In this document: piece after piece, positions 1 to 11,405 of the stretch
Layout of the letters: the number at the start of each line of letters is the position of its first letter
How positions within the stretch are numbered: position 1 is the first letter of the stretch
Assembly (NCBI GenBank): GCA_037903475.1
Contig: JBAJFG010000432.1
Span: forward strand, 434,001 to 498,000
DNA: 64,000 bases
Direction: 5' to 3'
From: Ancylostoma caninum
Taxonomy: Eukaryota; Nematoda; Chromadorea; Rhabditida; Ancylostomatidae
Notes under the pieces: generated by a model
Told to the model about the DNA's origin: nothing
What the model saw: only the letters and a program-made list of their open reading frames with translations
Databases searched by the model: none
Translations under genes and position numbers: made by a program

Positions 1-122
1 AGGTGCTTAGTACAGGGTATGTCAAATGAATTTATTGAATCATGTGGATGCATCGAGAGCTGAGATGAAATTTTTTCAACTTTGTTGAAGCCTCATTATG
101 CTCTAAAAAGGTACTGTCTTAG

Positions 123-1906
123 ATTGCCCACTTGTTGCTTGAAGCTGGTGCTGATGTTAATGCTGCCGACAAATTTGGAGCCACCCCTCTCCACCGTGCC
201 GCAAGTCAAGGACATGAAAGGGTGAGTGGAGAAGAGGTAGTTTTTTTTTCTGCAAGAAATGTTAACTATCATTCATACAAATCTATCTGTAAAATTTTCT
301 TCTTAAACCTTCCTCACTTCTGATCAGAAATCAGCTGATTTGCCGGAAGCCTGTCGTCATGAAAACTCCGTTTTCGTATCGTTGCTACGGACTTGAGATG
401 GATTTTAATTAAAATTTTTGGATCTATTCCATCTATATCTATCTATAAGCCAAACAGGAGAACATTTTCCAGCACACTATATACTGTCTTCGTTAAAATG
501 AAAGAAAAAAAACTGTAGTCTTCAACACTTTGGGTCTAGATGGACATCATGCTTCTAGAAGCTACCAAATACCTGAGGTAATTATGCGAAAAGGATCCAA
601 TCGTGAGGGTCTAGTCATCCTACCCCATGATGAGGTCAAACCCCATCTTCGAAAAATCGCCAATCTGGCGCCCCAACAGTTCCACTGATAATGTTCTTCC
701 GCGTTTATATTCTACAGTGCTTACACACTCAAACAGTATGGGATGGTTCCTAGTCCCTAGTTAATACAAGGAGGAAATTGGGTTTTTCTTCGAATTGTCG
801 TTGTTCCTCTTAGGCCTGATAATCAAATAATTCAATAGTTCTCTAAAAACTCTTGACGATAGGGTTGTAGAGGAAGGAAAGCGCTTTCAGACGGTGTAGA
901 GTAGTTAGAGAAAAATGGCAATGGTGTGGGAAAATTGCAACTAAAAAAACGCAAGGACTTATGTTAACACCTAGAATTACGATGTAAAACTACGCATGTG
1001 CGCAGTTTTCGCCTTTCTCCTTATTGGACTCGTCACTGAGCGTCTATTCTGAAGTACATTGGATTACTTGAAAGAGCGATTCATGGAGCAACCGGTGATA
1101 TATGATAAAATGTTGAGCACTGTTCCGCTTCCGATTTTCAAAGAAATATAGAAGAGGGCCGACCAAAGCTATAGAATTTTCTTTCGTGTGTTATACGGTT
1201 TTAAACAAGGGCAGATAACGGCAAGGTTGCACCATACTTCACGTTAGACCTCTAAAGAATATCTCTAAGTACCTGTAACTTGGGTATCTGAACCAACACT
1301 TCGAGTGTCGATCGAACTTCCGATCGCCCTCACCTCCTAACCCAAGATAGGACGTTGTCCTCAAGTGCGCTGTGTAGCCTATTCCTAGCAGTCAGGATAA
1401 CGCTTGCTTTTATCAAAGAAGATATGCATCAGTGCAGAAAAAATATTAAAAACTGCTCCAGGAATAGAATTTGGATAAGCAACTATTTCGCCCATGGCGC
1501 AGCGATTTGTGAAGAAGTGCTAGCTGAAATATTGCACTACCTGTTCCAGATTGTGCGTATGCTACTTGGTCAGCCAAAGATTTACATCGATGCGAGAAAT
1601 TCTGAAGGAAATACGCCTCTGTGAGTATAATCCAGATCCCGTTGCGCTATGATCATCGTATGTGAGCAAACGTTACAGATTTCTTGCATGTGAAGAAGGT
1701 CGCGAAGATGCTGCCATTTTCTTGGCTAGGAATGGAGCGAGTCTTACGCTAAAAAACAAGGTGGGTACTACATATGTGGTAGTGGTGTTGAGAATCAATT
1801 CAAAGCTGTTCAGGAGGAACAATGTGCTCTTGATGTGGTGAAGACCAGTGATCTTCTAACGAAGTTACGCAATGCTGAGCAGCACGCGCATGCTATGCAG
1901 CATTGA
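123..1906 (+). CDS. Gankyrin-like ankyrin-repeat proteasome chaperone (PSMD10 family), 3' part
   Basis: This is the 3' part of a gene that begins before the window. By splice-phase matching the exons are 123-221, 1550-1620, 1679-1760 and 1814-1906 (stop TGA 1904-1906). The joined phases are 0, 2 and 0 and keep one frame open. The peptide has ankyrin signatures in order: a repeat with GADVNAADKFGATPLHRAA, then DARNSEGNTPLFLACEEG, then LARNGASLTLKNKEEQCALD, and it ends shortly afterwards. The order and the C-terminal 'EGNTPLhLAC-EE-R...GAS---ENKEE' pattern match, from memory, the last repeats of human PSMD10/gankyrin. That protein is an assembly chaperone for the 19S base of the 26S proteasome and binds an ATPase subunit. 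The histidine usual in TPLHLA is phenylalanine here. N-terminal repeats and start codon lie outside the window. I see no canonical AATAAA close behind the stop. Family identity is fairly sure; no C. elegans symbol is assigned. Confidence 0.85.
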
Positions 1907-2186
1907 TCTCTCACTTTTACGCATAAACGTGTGAACTTTCGCTTTTGCTTTGCTATCATTGTTTACAGTTGTTAAATGTATATCATCATAAACTTATTTT
2001 ACTAATACTGTCTTTCCGTACATCTCCGTAATATTCCAAGTTGCAACATTGAAGGGAGGCTATAGACAGCTGTATTCACTGGATTTCTATGCTGGTTGAG
2101 AACGATTGAGGAAATGCCATCGAATAGGTCGATTCTTATCGTTACGCAATCGTTGGCATGGACTAAGCTAGAGCTCTTACGGGGTA
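1907..2186. other. Intergenic, 3' flank of the gankyrin-like gene
   Basis: A/T-rich sequence after the stop codon. It presumably includes the 3' UTR of the ankyrin gene, though I could not place a clear polyadenylation signal. Short open frames on both strands show no family resemblance. It ends at the TA target site (2185-2186) of the next element. Confidence 0.5.
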
Positions 2187-3104
2187 CAGGGTGCGCCAAA
2201 ATTACCTGCGCGTTAATTTTTTTCTGTCTCAAATTGGAACAATTGAGCGAATCCATGAGCCATTTTCTAAGTAAGTTTGATCAAGCAATTTCTACCGTAA
2301 ACGGCAGCTGTTTTCAGAATTGGCCTTTTTTCGCGTCTGCATAGGCTTCTGAAAACTTCCTACACATAAGCTAAACAATCACTCTTTATTCGTTGTGGAT
2401 CTCTGTCCCGTTCCTCATAACTTTTCCTAGAATGGATTCCAGACGGATCCGGATTTCTATATATAGTAGTTCAGGGCTAAGTCTCGACTACTAGAACCAT
2501 GTAATGAATTGGACCATCACTTGCTTGTCACGGCCTGAACACGCATTTTTATCTGATGTGCCGATTTTGCTGATTTTCGCGATCTAAAGCGTGTTATCCA
2601 GGAGCGGAAGTAGTAGTGATGAATGTTTTAGAATCTATGCAGGCCCACAATTCTGTCAGCAAAATTTGGTTTTTGGGAAATGATTGGCTGCCACTTTACA
2701 GAGAGAAATTAGTTCAAATGTGACCTGATGATGAATTTTCCTAATTTTTCGCTCAAAAATGTTGTCATCGTTACTCCCTTTGTTGGCAATCTCAGGGGCT
2801 CCTATTCGAATATGGCAGAGGTTGGATTGTGTACTATTAAGTGAAGGGAATAAGACTTGTTGATATTCAATCCGAAAAAATCTAGAAAAAATCCTGCGAA
2901 ATAAAGCCTGCGACCAACGGGCTGCGAAATCAGTAGAATTCCTCATACCTGTAAAGGGATAGAAATAAGTCATTTAGAAGACAAACCGTTGTTTACAGTA
3001 GGAATAGCCTGGTTACACACACTTGTGTAGTGGCTCGCGAATTGGTTCAATCGCTCCTGTTTGGGAACGAAAAATGTTCGCGCAGGTAATTTTGGCGCAC
3101 CCTG
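2187..3104. mobile_element. Mariner-type non-autonomous element with long inverted ends (918 bp)
   Basis: The left end CAGGGTGCGCCAAAATTACC at 2187 recurs as its reverse complement ending at 3104. Each end is bordered by TA (2185-2186 and 3105-3106), the target duplication of Tc1/mariner elements. The first 26 bases of the two ends agree exactly, and weaker inverted similarity runs on for roughly 100 bp (for example ATTGA-C/G-AAT...GAGCCA and CTAC-GTAAAC). I find no transposase frame inside: the 105-codon minus-strand frame at 2656-2973 has no recognisable motif. The length is close to the other mariner-type copy at 45011-45918, and the first bases of the ends (CAGGGTGsGCCAAAATTA) are shared by all three TA-flanked elements in the window. 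Probably a deletion derivative moved in trans. Confidence 0.8.
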
Positions 3105-3127
3105 TATAGTCTGTCCGAAATGACGAG

Positions 3128-3325
3128 TCCGCCCACGCACACGGGATCGAGAGGCGGCGCGGCTGGTACGGATGCTGTTGGCTGCCATGTCATCCACGTG
3201 TCACAGCCAAATCATTGGTCAATACCATGAAGATAACGATGAAACGTGATACACATATCAGGGATGATGACGTGGAGCGTTGGCGAAAGTGGCAGCTTCT
3301 CGATCCCGCGTGCGTGGGCGGACGT
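3128..3325. repeat. Inverted repeat with GTCCGCCCACGCACACGGGA arms
   Basis: The arm beginning GTCCGCCCACGCACACGGGA (about 3128-3153) returns inverted at about 3298-3323 (CTCGATCCCGCGTGCGTGGG followed by CGGAC), with one or two mismatches and about 145 bases between. The arms are much more GC-rich than their surroundings. The spacer also shows partial inverted matches around CATCCACGTGTCAC and GTGATACAC. Probably a remnant foldback or MITE next to the mariner element. The 82-codon frame across it (3215-3463) is not considered a gene. Confidence 0.55.
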
Positions 3326-6300
3326 GAGACTTATATTAGAGCGAAGCAGCAGTTAAAGGCAACATACATGGAAATTTTGGCTTACACGATTCAACTTCAG
3401 CCATCGGTTTCCAACCATGGTGAGCACAAGCTCATCGATTTATTAATTTCTTTTTTCCGATGAAGACTGCTCACGTCCAGCTCTGCCTGTGCTAAGACGC
3501 TTTCGGGCAATTTCTACTACATGCGTGCATCAGGCGCTCTTTGGACGCATGCGTCCATTTGTGCAGAGGCATGCGTTTGATTTGCGTCAGAGGTACGACC
3601 GGACTTTTCCATCATAAGGCCGCACGCATGTCGAATACAAACATCTAGTACAAACTGCACTTTAGTTTGAGAGATAACGATAGAGATGCCTATTGATTGC
3701 TATGTTCTCGGAGATTTGCCCAAAATGAACTAACGGTAGTAAATATGAAAGGATGAAACGGTGCCTGTCGATCTCAATGTCAGATTCTCTTTCAGTATCA
3801 CTTCTTCCAAAGTTTGGAGTCTTTTATTCGCATAGGGCTAGTTCATACCAGCGTCAGTCCCACGTCAGATGCACGCATCCATTTGCGATTTTCCGTGAAG
3901 ACCGGTCAGTGCGGCATGTACATCTTCAATGAAAAGAAAGCGCGGCCGTCGCGAGCCGTGAAAGCATGCGTGTGAGCTCCGTAAGCGACGTGATTGGCCA
4001 TATCAGGCGCACGCGCGTGAAACGCACGCATGTAGCATAAATTGCACTTGTGGCAACCGCCGAGGTGGAGGTGGTCGCGATGGCGATAACGACGATTACC
4101 GCCAGAAGAGGATTCTGCTAAAGTCACAAACTTGTTTGTTATTCTTGTTATTTCTGCATATCTATGGTTGCATGTTTCCTTTGTGTTATTTGTGCCTCCT
4201 GTTGATTGACCGATTAGAACCTGCTCGGTGAGAAGGTGTAAGGCTATTTTCCAGTATTTGGAAGAGTTTTAGTAACTGAAGGAGTAGAGCAATCTTTAGC
4301 GACTCATTTTATTTTGAGGAAAGATTTCTGATGGAGTTCACGTCAATTCCACGAGGTGCCTTGGTTCTCTTTAAACTCTTCGCTCATTCATTAAATGAGT
4401 TCTCGAAAGCGGACCTAGTGCTCACTCACTGAACCCTGCCCACTCACTCACCCGTGAATTCGTCGGTTCACAGAAGTCATAAAGGAATTGGACGGAAGCC
4501 ATAATGGATGTATTGGTATGCTGATTGTTCGCGTCCTTGTGCCCGCTCAGTGCACGTGCTGAAAGCGCTTTAGCCACGCTAGAGTGATCACGGATAATAG
4601 TGCTTGTTGGCAGTTGTTTTATAGCTTCCGGAGGTCGTTGTCGCCGTCATGGCCAAGTGGACAGCGGCACCTAGCGAGTGCGAGACGCCTGCAGAAACAT
4701 GTAACATGGAATGCGCATAACTTTCGCCTAGCCGTGGTTTTTTGTCCATTACCTCGCCTCGCTTCTGAGCTTAAACCCCTCGATTCTCATTTTGAGGTTG
4801 CGAGTGAATGCAGGAGCACGGACGAAGCTATTTGGTGCTATAGAGATTTAATTCTGTTCAACGCGCTGTTCCGGTTGCATAGGTATGGAATGCGGGTTTT
4901 GCTAAGTGATAGCGCCACTCATACATAAGGTTGAGTTTTGACATACATAGCATCCTCCTACCCTACCTGTAGACTTCGACAATGTATAGATAACTAAAAA
5001 TGACAGCAACTAAAATACCAGCTGGGTTGGAGACCCAGCTCAGCATGGTAATTTTTAGGAACTGTAGATGAAATTGGTAAGCTAACTAGTAGGTACGGAA
5101 AACCTGATCAACTAAACTGCTTCCAGCGTTTGTTTGCAGTCACCGAATTTAGCCTCCAACGTTAGCCTCCAACCGCTGTGTTCGGGAGACCAACTCTGTC
5201 AGGATATAATTGTTCCGATCAGTGACTGGTACCCTTGCTCACCATTTCAACACTTTTGAAAACGCGTGAAGAGGCTCATTGACTGAATCGCAAGAATAGT
5301 ATGGAGATATTCCGTGATCTAATGCATCTAATTCGTAGTAAGGTGTAGAAATGTTGTAGCTGCGATGAAGCATATCTCAAGTGAAAAATTTTTTCTCTCT
5401 CTCTCTCCAAATGAACGTGTATTTTCGGCGGAAAATCTCTATTTCATATCTACATGTGCGCCTGATACTTTTTTCAGGCATCAGATGTCACTCAGGTGCT
5501 TTACAAATCTTTTTGTGATAAAATATGAACAAGTCAATATCCTCCGCTCACCATCAGTTTGGCTAAAAGGTTTCTCCAACACTCCGCGAAAATGGATTAG
5601 TTACTTGCGACATTTCGGTAATTATTGGTATAGTTCTCCACACTAACCAAAAATACAGCTATAGATTTCAGTAATTTAGATATGCTCGCACACGCAACAT
5701 TATCTGGTCAGTCCAGAATGAAAACAGGGATAACAGTTGTTGTGTCAAATGCGGATGCGCAGACAATCAGTGTCGGGGCGCAGGTGCAGCGCGATGAGCG
5801 GGTCCGGACCACTACAGTTTCTTGTATCTTTCTTTTTGTAGGGAACTGCATTATCAATGTCTATCCGCTTCTAGAAAACATTGGGAAAATCTTTCGAAGG
5901 CTGCTATGAGCATCGCAGCTATGGCAATATCCGTAAGAACCTCAACAATTGATGTCCCTAGTACATTTCGAGAAAGCAGCGTCTTAAATATTTGAAACTA
6001 GTTTCTTAAGGGTCTTAAGGGCGACCAATGGTTTCCCACAAACGGAGGGTTGTTAAAGAAGCATTGATGGCTCAGAAGCAGTTAATTGGCTGAATAAAGG
6101 GCAGAAGGCCACCCCATAAAAATCATATTCTGGTGGCTCTGGAGAACTCTCGGCTTCATTTCCCTTCGAGCCACTTTTAGCCGCAGTCGTTTTCATTTTT
6201 GTTGTCAAGTCTTCAATCAAATTTCGCTGCAAATTGCACTTTACCGCCAATTTAGCGATTGCAAATTCCAACTGCTAAAGTGGCGCGACAAAAATTACAT

Positions 6301-9300
6301 AGCAAATTTTTACTGGTCATGTTATAGCTGTTGCTTCTGAATTTTGATTCAGAAGGATTCGAAGGTGTCGTTCGATGTCTCGATGTCGTCGTGGTGAGAA
6401 AATAATCCAGAGACACAAGTTCTACCCGGCCTATGGTAGACGTAGTTTGCAACATATCCTCCAACCCATTGACGACCGCACCGTTTCCAGTGCGTTTCCA
6501 TATTTTTTTTCAGGTTCTGGCTCCTTCCTCGGCTTCGAAATATCTTCAAAAATTCCTCAAATGGTTTTTCCAATCATATTAGGTTAGAGGTACTATTACA
6601 TCACTATCTGAGAAGATCGGTGTGAACATTAAGGCCTATTGGCCTCTCAAATTGAATCATGCAAGGAAAGGCGCGGCTCACGGGTGAGCTGCCGATCGTC
6701 AATGAGATAAAAGCGCGGAGACCACACGGAATATTTTGTTTGTTTTATGATTCGAGTAAGAAGCCCACATTCGGTGTGGCTGACTCCTCAGCTGACACCA
6801 TTTCTTCTTCGCAGCAATTTGAGAGTGCCCCAATCCTAGACGCCGTCCGAAAATTGCAGGAAAAAAGTTTTCATGGTGATTTCACGCGATTTGTGCTTTC
6901 AGTAGACTTTCGGTTACTTATGAAGGAATTTCGAGTCTTCCATTACCCTTAAGATTCAATTTTGACGGTTTGCTTCTGCCTTTTTTCCCAGGCGGTACGG
7001 GGAGTAAGGTCCTAGTGCCCATGGGAAAGTGGTGAGGGTGAATGTGCCTAATTTGGATAACCACTCCTACTCCTCACATATGTAGACTGATTCAGAAATT
7101 TTAGAGTATTTTGTATAAAATTTCCTAAAAGAATTCATAAGTCTTCGAAAAACTTACAAAATCGAAGCTTTGATTCTTTCACGCCGTTTTCACTGGGTTT
7201 TTACCCATGGTAAGCAACAGAAAGGAAGTCATTAGAAATCATAAACACGTACTAGAACCCGTTTCTGATTGTTCATCCTTGAGCTAAGATATATAAAGAA
7301 TTGTATCTTTCAAAATTGTGGGTGTGCTAGGGTGCGCCTCATCCCTCGAGAATGGGTCGCCGAATTCCCGAAATCGCTTAACGAAAGAATTTTGTATGAG
7401 CCTTTTTTAATGTTCATTTCCATAATTGTTTTTAAACATTTATTTCTGATTGTTCAGCATTAAAATTAGTGTTTTTGTTAGTTTTATTCTTTCATTCGGC
7501 TACGCTGACCGGCGGAGTTGCCACTATCTTTCCCACCTCCCCCCCCCCCCCCCTTCTTCCCCCTCCTCCTGGCTTGCCACTCCTACGTCAGGCAGCCGCC
7601 ACTACATACCGGAAAGAATTGAACAGTGGCAAAATGTAGATGAACTTTCGACCTATCATAATCTGGAGCTCGAGGTTTTTAGAAATTCAGGACGGCACCA
7701 GGATGGCTCGCTTTCGATCCACTCGGAGTCGGTTAGCAATTCCACGACGGGCTTGTACCCCGCGCGCGACGAGCACATTCACGGCTGTTTGCACAGATCT
7801 GTGTTTCAGGGTCGGGTGTCAGCAATACATGATATTCTATTGTCCCAGGTGTAATGAACTACGCTAAATGATACGCACACAAACACGCGGGTTGGTAACG
7901 ATACGTAGCCAAGGACGCCGAGCAATCACATCATTGTGCGGGTGACTCCCAGGATAACAAGTGCGGAGTTTTGTTGGTGTTTGTGTGCGTCGGGGTGTAT
8001 GATTTCCATCGGAACTGAATGAATGGGCCTGCTCCTATGGGATGTTGTGGGTTAATGAGCCTCAAATTATTGAAAACTATTCAGCCTCTGGTGGTCTGAA
8101 TGGGTTTGCAATAATGTTTATTTTTGTTTATATATTTACTGGTCTCCTAGGCGAGTAGGTTTGTGGCGTTTTTTTAAATATTAAATGAATCTATGCAAAT
8201 ATAGGAAGTCCTTTTTCAGAGCAAAGAGAGAGCTTTCTAATGGTTTTCTAGTGGTTACATGCATTCGATCAAACATCCAGAAACAGGGGAAAAACAAAAG
8301 ATTCCCAGAGAACGGCATAAATTTGTTTGACTATCCAATAGGACGACATAAATAAGTGCTCATGTAATCCACATCATTCTCGCAATAATACCAGCTATAA
8401 ATCTAACAACTACAGGAAGTGTAAAATCAATGGTACACAGTTTTTGTTGGGCACCTTTTCCCAGTGTTGTTTTCACCTTTCCAACCTTGCTCCAAAGACC
8501 AGTTTCCTTGCGATTATTTCCTGAGCAGTGTCGCTGCCGGACATTGACTGCTCGTGGAATGATCCGGATCGTTGTCTAGCAGCGGCTTCCCTTCGTACTT
8601 TGTGTTTGTCTTTCGTCGATCATACAAACGACCCGCTTTTGTTGGCGAATTGGCATCATCTTACGGCGACAGTATCAACTTGACTCAATGTGTGGTAGTG
8701 CGTGGAATGGATCGAATGTCTTTGATGTGACCCTTGTTTTCCTTGTTTTGCACCAAGTGAACAGAGAGGAAATCCCAAACGTAAAGGAGAGAAAATTGCA
8801 AAGTATGTGCATAGTAAGATAACATAAAAGAAAGAAAATATTTAGTTATTCATACATATTTACTTTATTCTACTCTCATAACATCTGTAGTTGAAACTGT
8901 TGTAAGTCTTGTTTTCTTCAGTTGTCTTCTTCTACGTGCAAATCAACAGTACGTCTGAGTAGTTATTGATACTCATGCATGTTACGTTCTTTTTTTCCTT
9001 CTTTTCCGGTTGATATTGCGATGATGATGATGTTGATGTTGTGGCACACCTCAATAGTGTAGTACATAAATAAATAATGAATAATTACATGGTGACCCTC
9101 TAGAATAACAAAGAGGTTTATTCAAAACCTCGATCGTCTTACGAGGAGGACGTGTGCACGAGGTCTGAATGTTTGTTGTGCTTGACGGCTCTGATTATTT
9201 TGCGCGGACGTTTTCCGGGTAAATTCCAGATATTTTCCGTGTGAATCATGAATTTTGTTTAGGATTAATGAGTAATTTAATTTATTCAATTTATGTTCTT

Positions 9301-9762
9301 CCACTTGGAGTATCCTATCTTGTAACATGGAGGTGAAATAAAATAGAATTCTCAAAACAATCTGCGGATTTGTCTTGAATTTCATGAAAACATGGCAAAG
9401 CTCCGTGCTTCAAAGCCCAGCAATTTCCGTCTATTTTCCCGCGGTACTACAGCTTTTTAAAACATATCTCTTCTTATTTCGATGAATATGCGAAAACCTC
9501 TCAGGTTGAACCAAAAGAAGTCTATAGAATAGTTATGAACTTTTCCTGCTCATCAGAAATTAGCAACATTGGTGTTCGTATCTAACAAGAGGATCGCAGG
9601 AGGCTGATCAACCAGGGCGAAATTGAACCTATCTGATTCGCGGCTTTGCCTAACGAAGTGCTATGGTATACATATACGCCATATTTTGTGCTCAAATTCA
9701 GTGCTTGGAATTGTTGTCACACAGCTTTAGGAGTCGATGTATTAGATCAGTATCTTCACCCA
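3326..9762. other. Intergenic, no gene recognised
   Basis: About 6.4 kb without a supportable gene. The longest frames (134 codons at 7450-7854, 114 codons at 4584-4928) lack conserved motifs and sit in low-complexity or repeat-like sequence; the former runs through a poly-C/CCT tract near 7541-7570. Scattered GCATGCGT-type motifs occur at about 3520-4050, including a loose inverted pair (ACATGCGTGCATCAGGCGCT near 3524 versus inverted copies near 4005-4030). At about 4650 TGGCCAAGTGGACAGCG resembles a tRNA A box and may be a SINE fragment. A short hairpin, AGCTGGGT...ACCCAGCT, lies near 5020-5041. Confidence 0.5.
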
Positions 9763-9833
9763 TATTTATTTATTTATTTATTTATTTATTTATTGGATAC
9801 ACCACTGAGGTGTGCCATTAGTACATTGTGGTA
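9763..9833 (-). repeat. Retroelement 3' tail: (TTTA)n plus ACACC..GGTGTGCC motif
   Basis: A (TTTA)n run is followed by GGATACACCACTGAGGTGTG. The same arrangement, TTTA repeats then a short ACACC...GGTGT palindrome, recurs at about 26878-26925 and 38503-38563, with weaker versions near 16007-16050 and 22757-22800. Read on the minus strand this is a conserved short hairpin followed by a (TAAA)n tail, typical of the 3' end of a SINE or RTE-like non-LTR element. No body or reverse transcriptase is recognisable here. Confidence 0.55.
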
Positions 9834-10053
9834 AAACCTATAGTCGGACCAGTAGAAGTGCAATATTGAAGTACTGGCGACTCAACATATTGAACGCCAA
9901 GAAGTGCCGTAACGCATCCAGCATAACTAAAACCGACATGAGTTCAGAACAAAACAGAACAAAACCAAAACAAAACTCTACGGGACTGACCTGGAACCTT
10001 AGTTTTAAGCTGTTTTGAATTATTTGTGACATTGTTCACACCCAGCTGCTGCC

Positions 10054-10170
10054 TATGGGTAACCCATACCTGTGGATATGGGTTTACCCATCCTTACAGA
10101 TTATGCATCCGGGCCGCGGACTAGCAAGTCGAGGTTCCATGGTTCGCACTCCGCCAACGCTCTTTGCTTT
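10054..10170. repeat. Short hairpin and possible tRNA-derived SINE fragment
   Basis: ATGGGTAACCCATA and TATGGGTTTACCCAT (about 10054-10091) form a near-perfect hairpin. Directly after it, GGTTCCATGGTTCGCACTCC (about 10131-10150) carries a GGTTCG-N-ACTCC core like a tRNA B box, followed by TTTGCTTTGCATTTTTG, similar to what follows the tRNA-like unit at 39392. This suggests a SINE copy, but the A box is not clear. Confidence 0.3.
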
Positions 10171-10989
10171 GCATTTTTGTATTCTTCTTGTGCATGTACA
10201 TGTTCAGAACCCATCCGAAGACTGCGGGAATTTTTGACCTGTGTTCTTTTGTAGGGAAAATCTTGTTCTATTTTTTTGCTCAGAATGAGTAGTCTCATGA
10301 ATGAAAATTCCTGTATCATGTTTTTTGTTCTGATATTTTCCACTCCATGCATACAGCTCAGAAATCACAAATGGGTGCTTGTGAACACGTCAATAGAGAC
10401 ATAGGTACATAAAATTCAGAATTAAATAACAGTAGTTAATTAGTTTTATTTTTCGTGAGCTTCAACGAACCACCACAGAGGATCGCTGTTACCAGTTCTC
10501 ATGTCAGATTTATTTACATAGTCACTCAATCGCACCGTGCCCTCAGTTGTTGTCGAGTCACCTCTTCTTGCCTGCCGCAGCTCGTCCGCTTCCGCTCGTC
10601 AGCGAATTTCGATCGACTGCAACCACTTAATTCAATTTGAGAGCTTATGTTAAACTAAAAATATACAAAAAAGGGAGGGACTGGGGGAAGTTCGCGCTTA
10701 AAATGGGGTCTCTTGGAGGGCTTCTCACACTCATTTTTAGGCCTATTGAGTCTAGTTAGGTCTCGTAGAGATGGGACAAGGAACGATGCAGCTGTTCACT
10801 TTCTTTTGTGAAATCTTTAAAATTCCGGCTTTAGTGTGTAAGCGATAGACTTGAAAGTGGCATATCGCTAGCATTCTCAATGCCCTCCATTTTGTTTTTT
10901 TTTTCTGCGAAAAGATAGAGCTTGTTCGCTCGTATTTGCTCAATGACTTGCTATGATCGTTCTCCAGGGATCTGGAAGTGAAGGAGCAT

Positions 10990-11405
10990 GGCAGAGTGGT
11001 GGTGTCTAATCTCGCCCGAGTTATCGCGAACCGCGTGTTCTCCGGCGCTCGGGGTGGAAACGTCTGCGCTAAGAACGTCTGCTGGCCGGGCCGGCTGCCT
11101 AATTGAGCCTAGCCGTCCCGTCCCGTCGTCGTCGTCGTCGCTGTCGTACTACACACACAGTCATCTGCGATTCATCCAATTATCGTTTGAATTCCAGGCC
11201 CTCGACGCCCTCTAAGGGGACGGACGGCGGGGCGGAGCCACGTCGCCGTGCCTCAGCCGCAACCCCTGCGACGAACACGGACGCCCGACCCCCGTCGACA
11301 CTCGCAGCACCCCGTCGTGGAGCTTTAATTTCGGATCTGCTCCACCTGCCTGGATTGGAAGGCCTAGGTCGGCTCTGAGTGGAGGCCTTTCCCAGCTGCC
11401 GAGCC
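10990..11405 (+). promoter_or_regulatory. GC-rich leader/promoter region of zig-8 with possible splice-leader acceptor
   Basis: About 400 bp upstream of the zig-8 start are clearly more GC-rich than the surrounding intergenic DNA and hold a (GTC)n run near 11127-11140. TTTGAATTCCAG ending at 11197 fits a nematode 3' splice site and could be a trans-splicing acceptor, giving a 5' UTR of about 208 nt. The open frames here (75 to 91 codons) look like GC-composition artefacts. This is an inference from composition and position only. Confidence 0.4.

Noticed and set aside
7450..7854. 134-codon frame with a hydrophobic start and a proline run
   Set aside because: The start looks like a signal peptide, but the proline run comes from a poly-C tract and the rest shows no domain; an overlapping frame is equally open.
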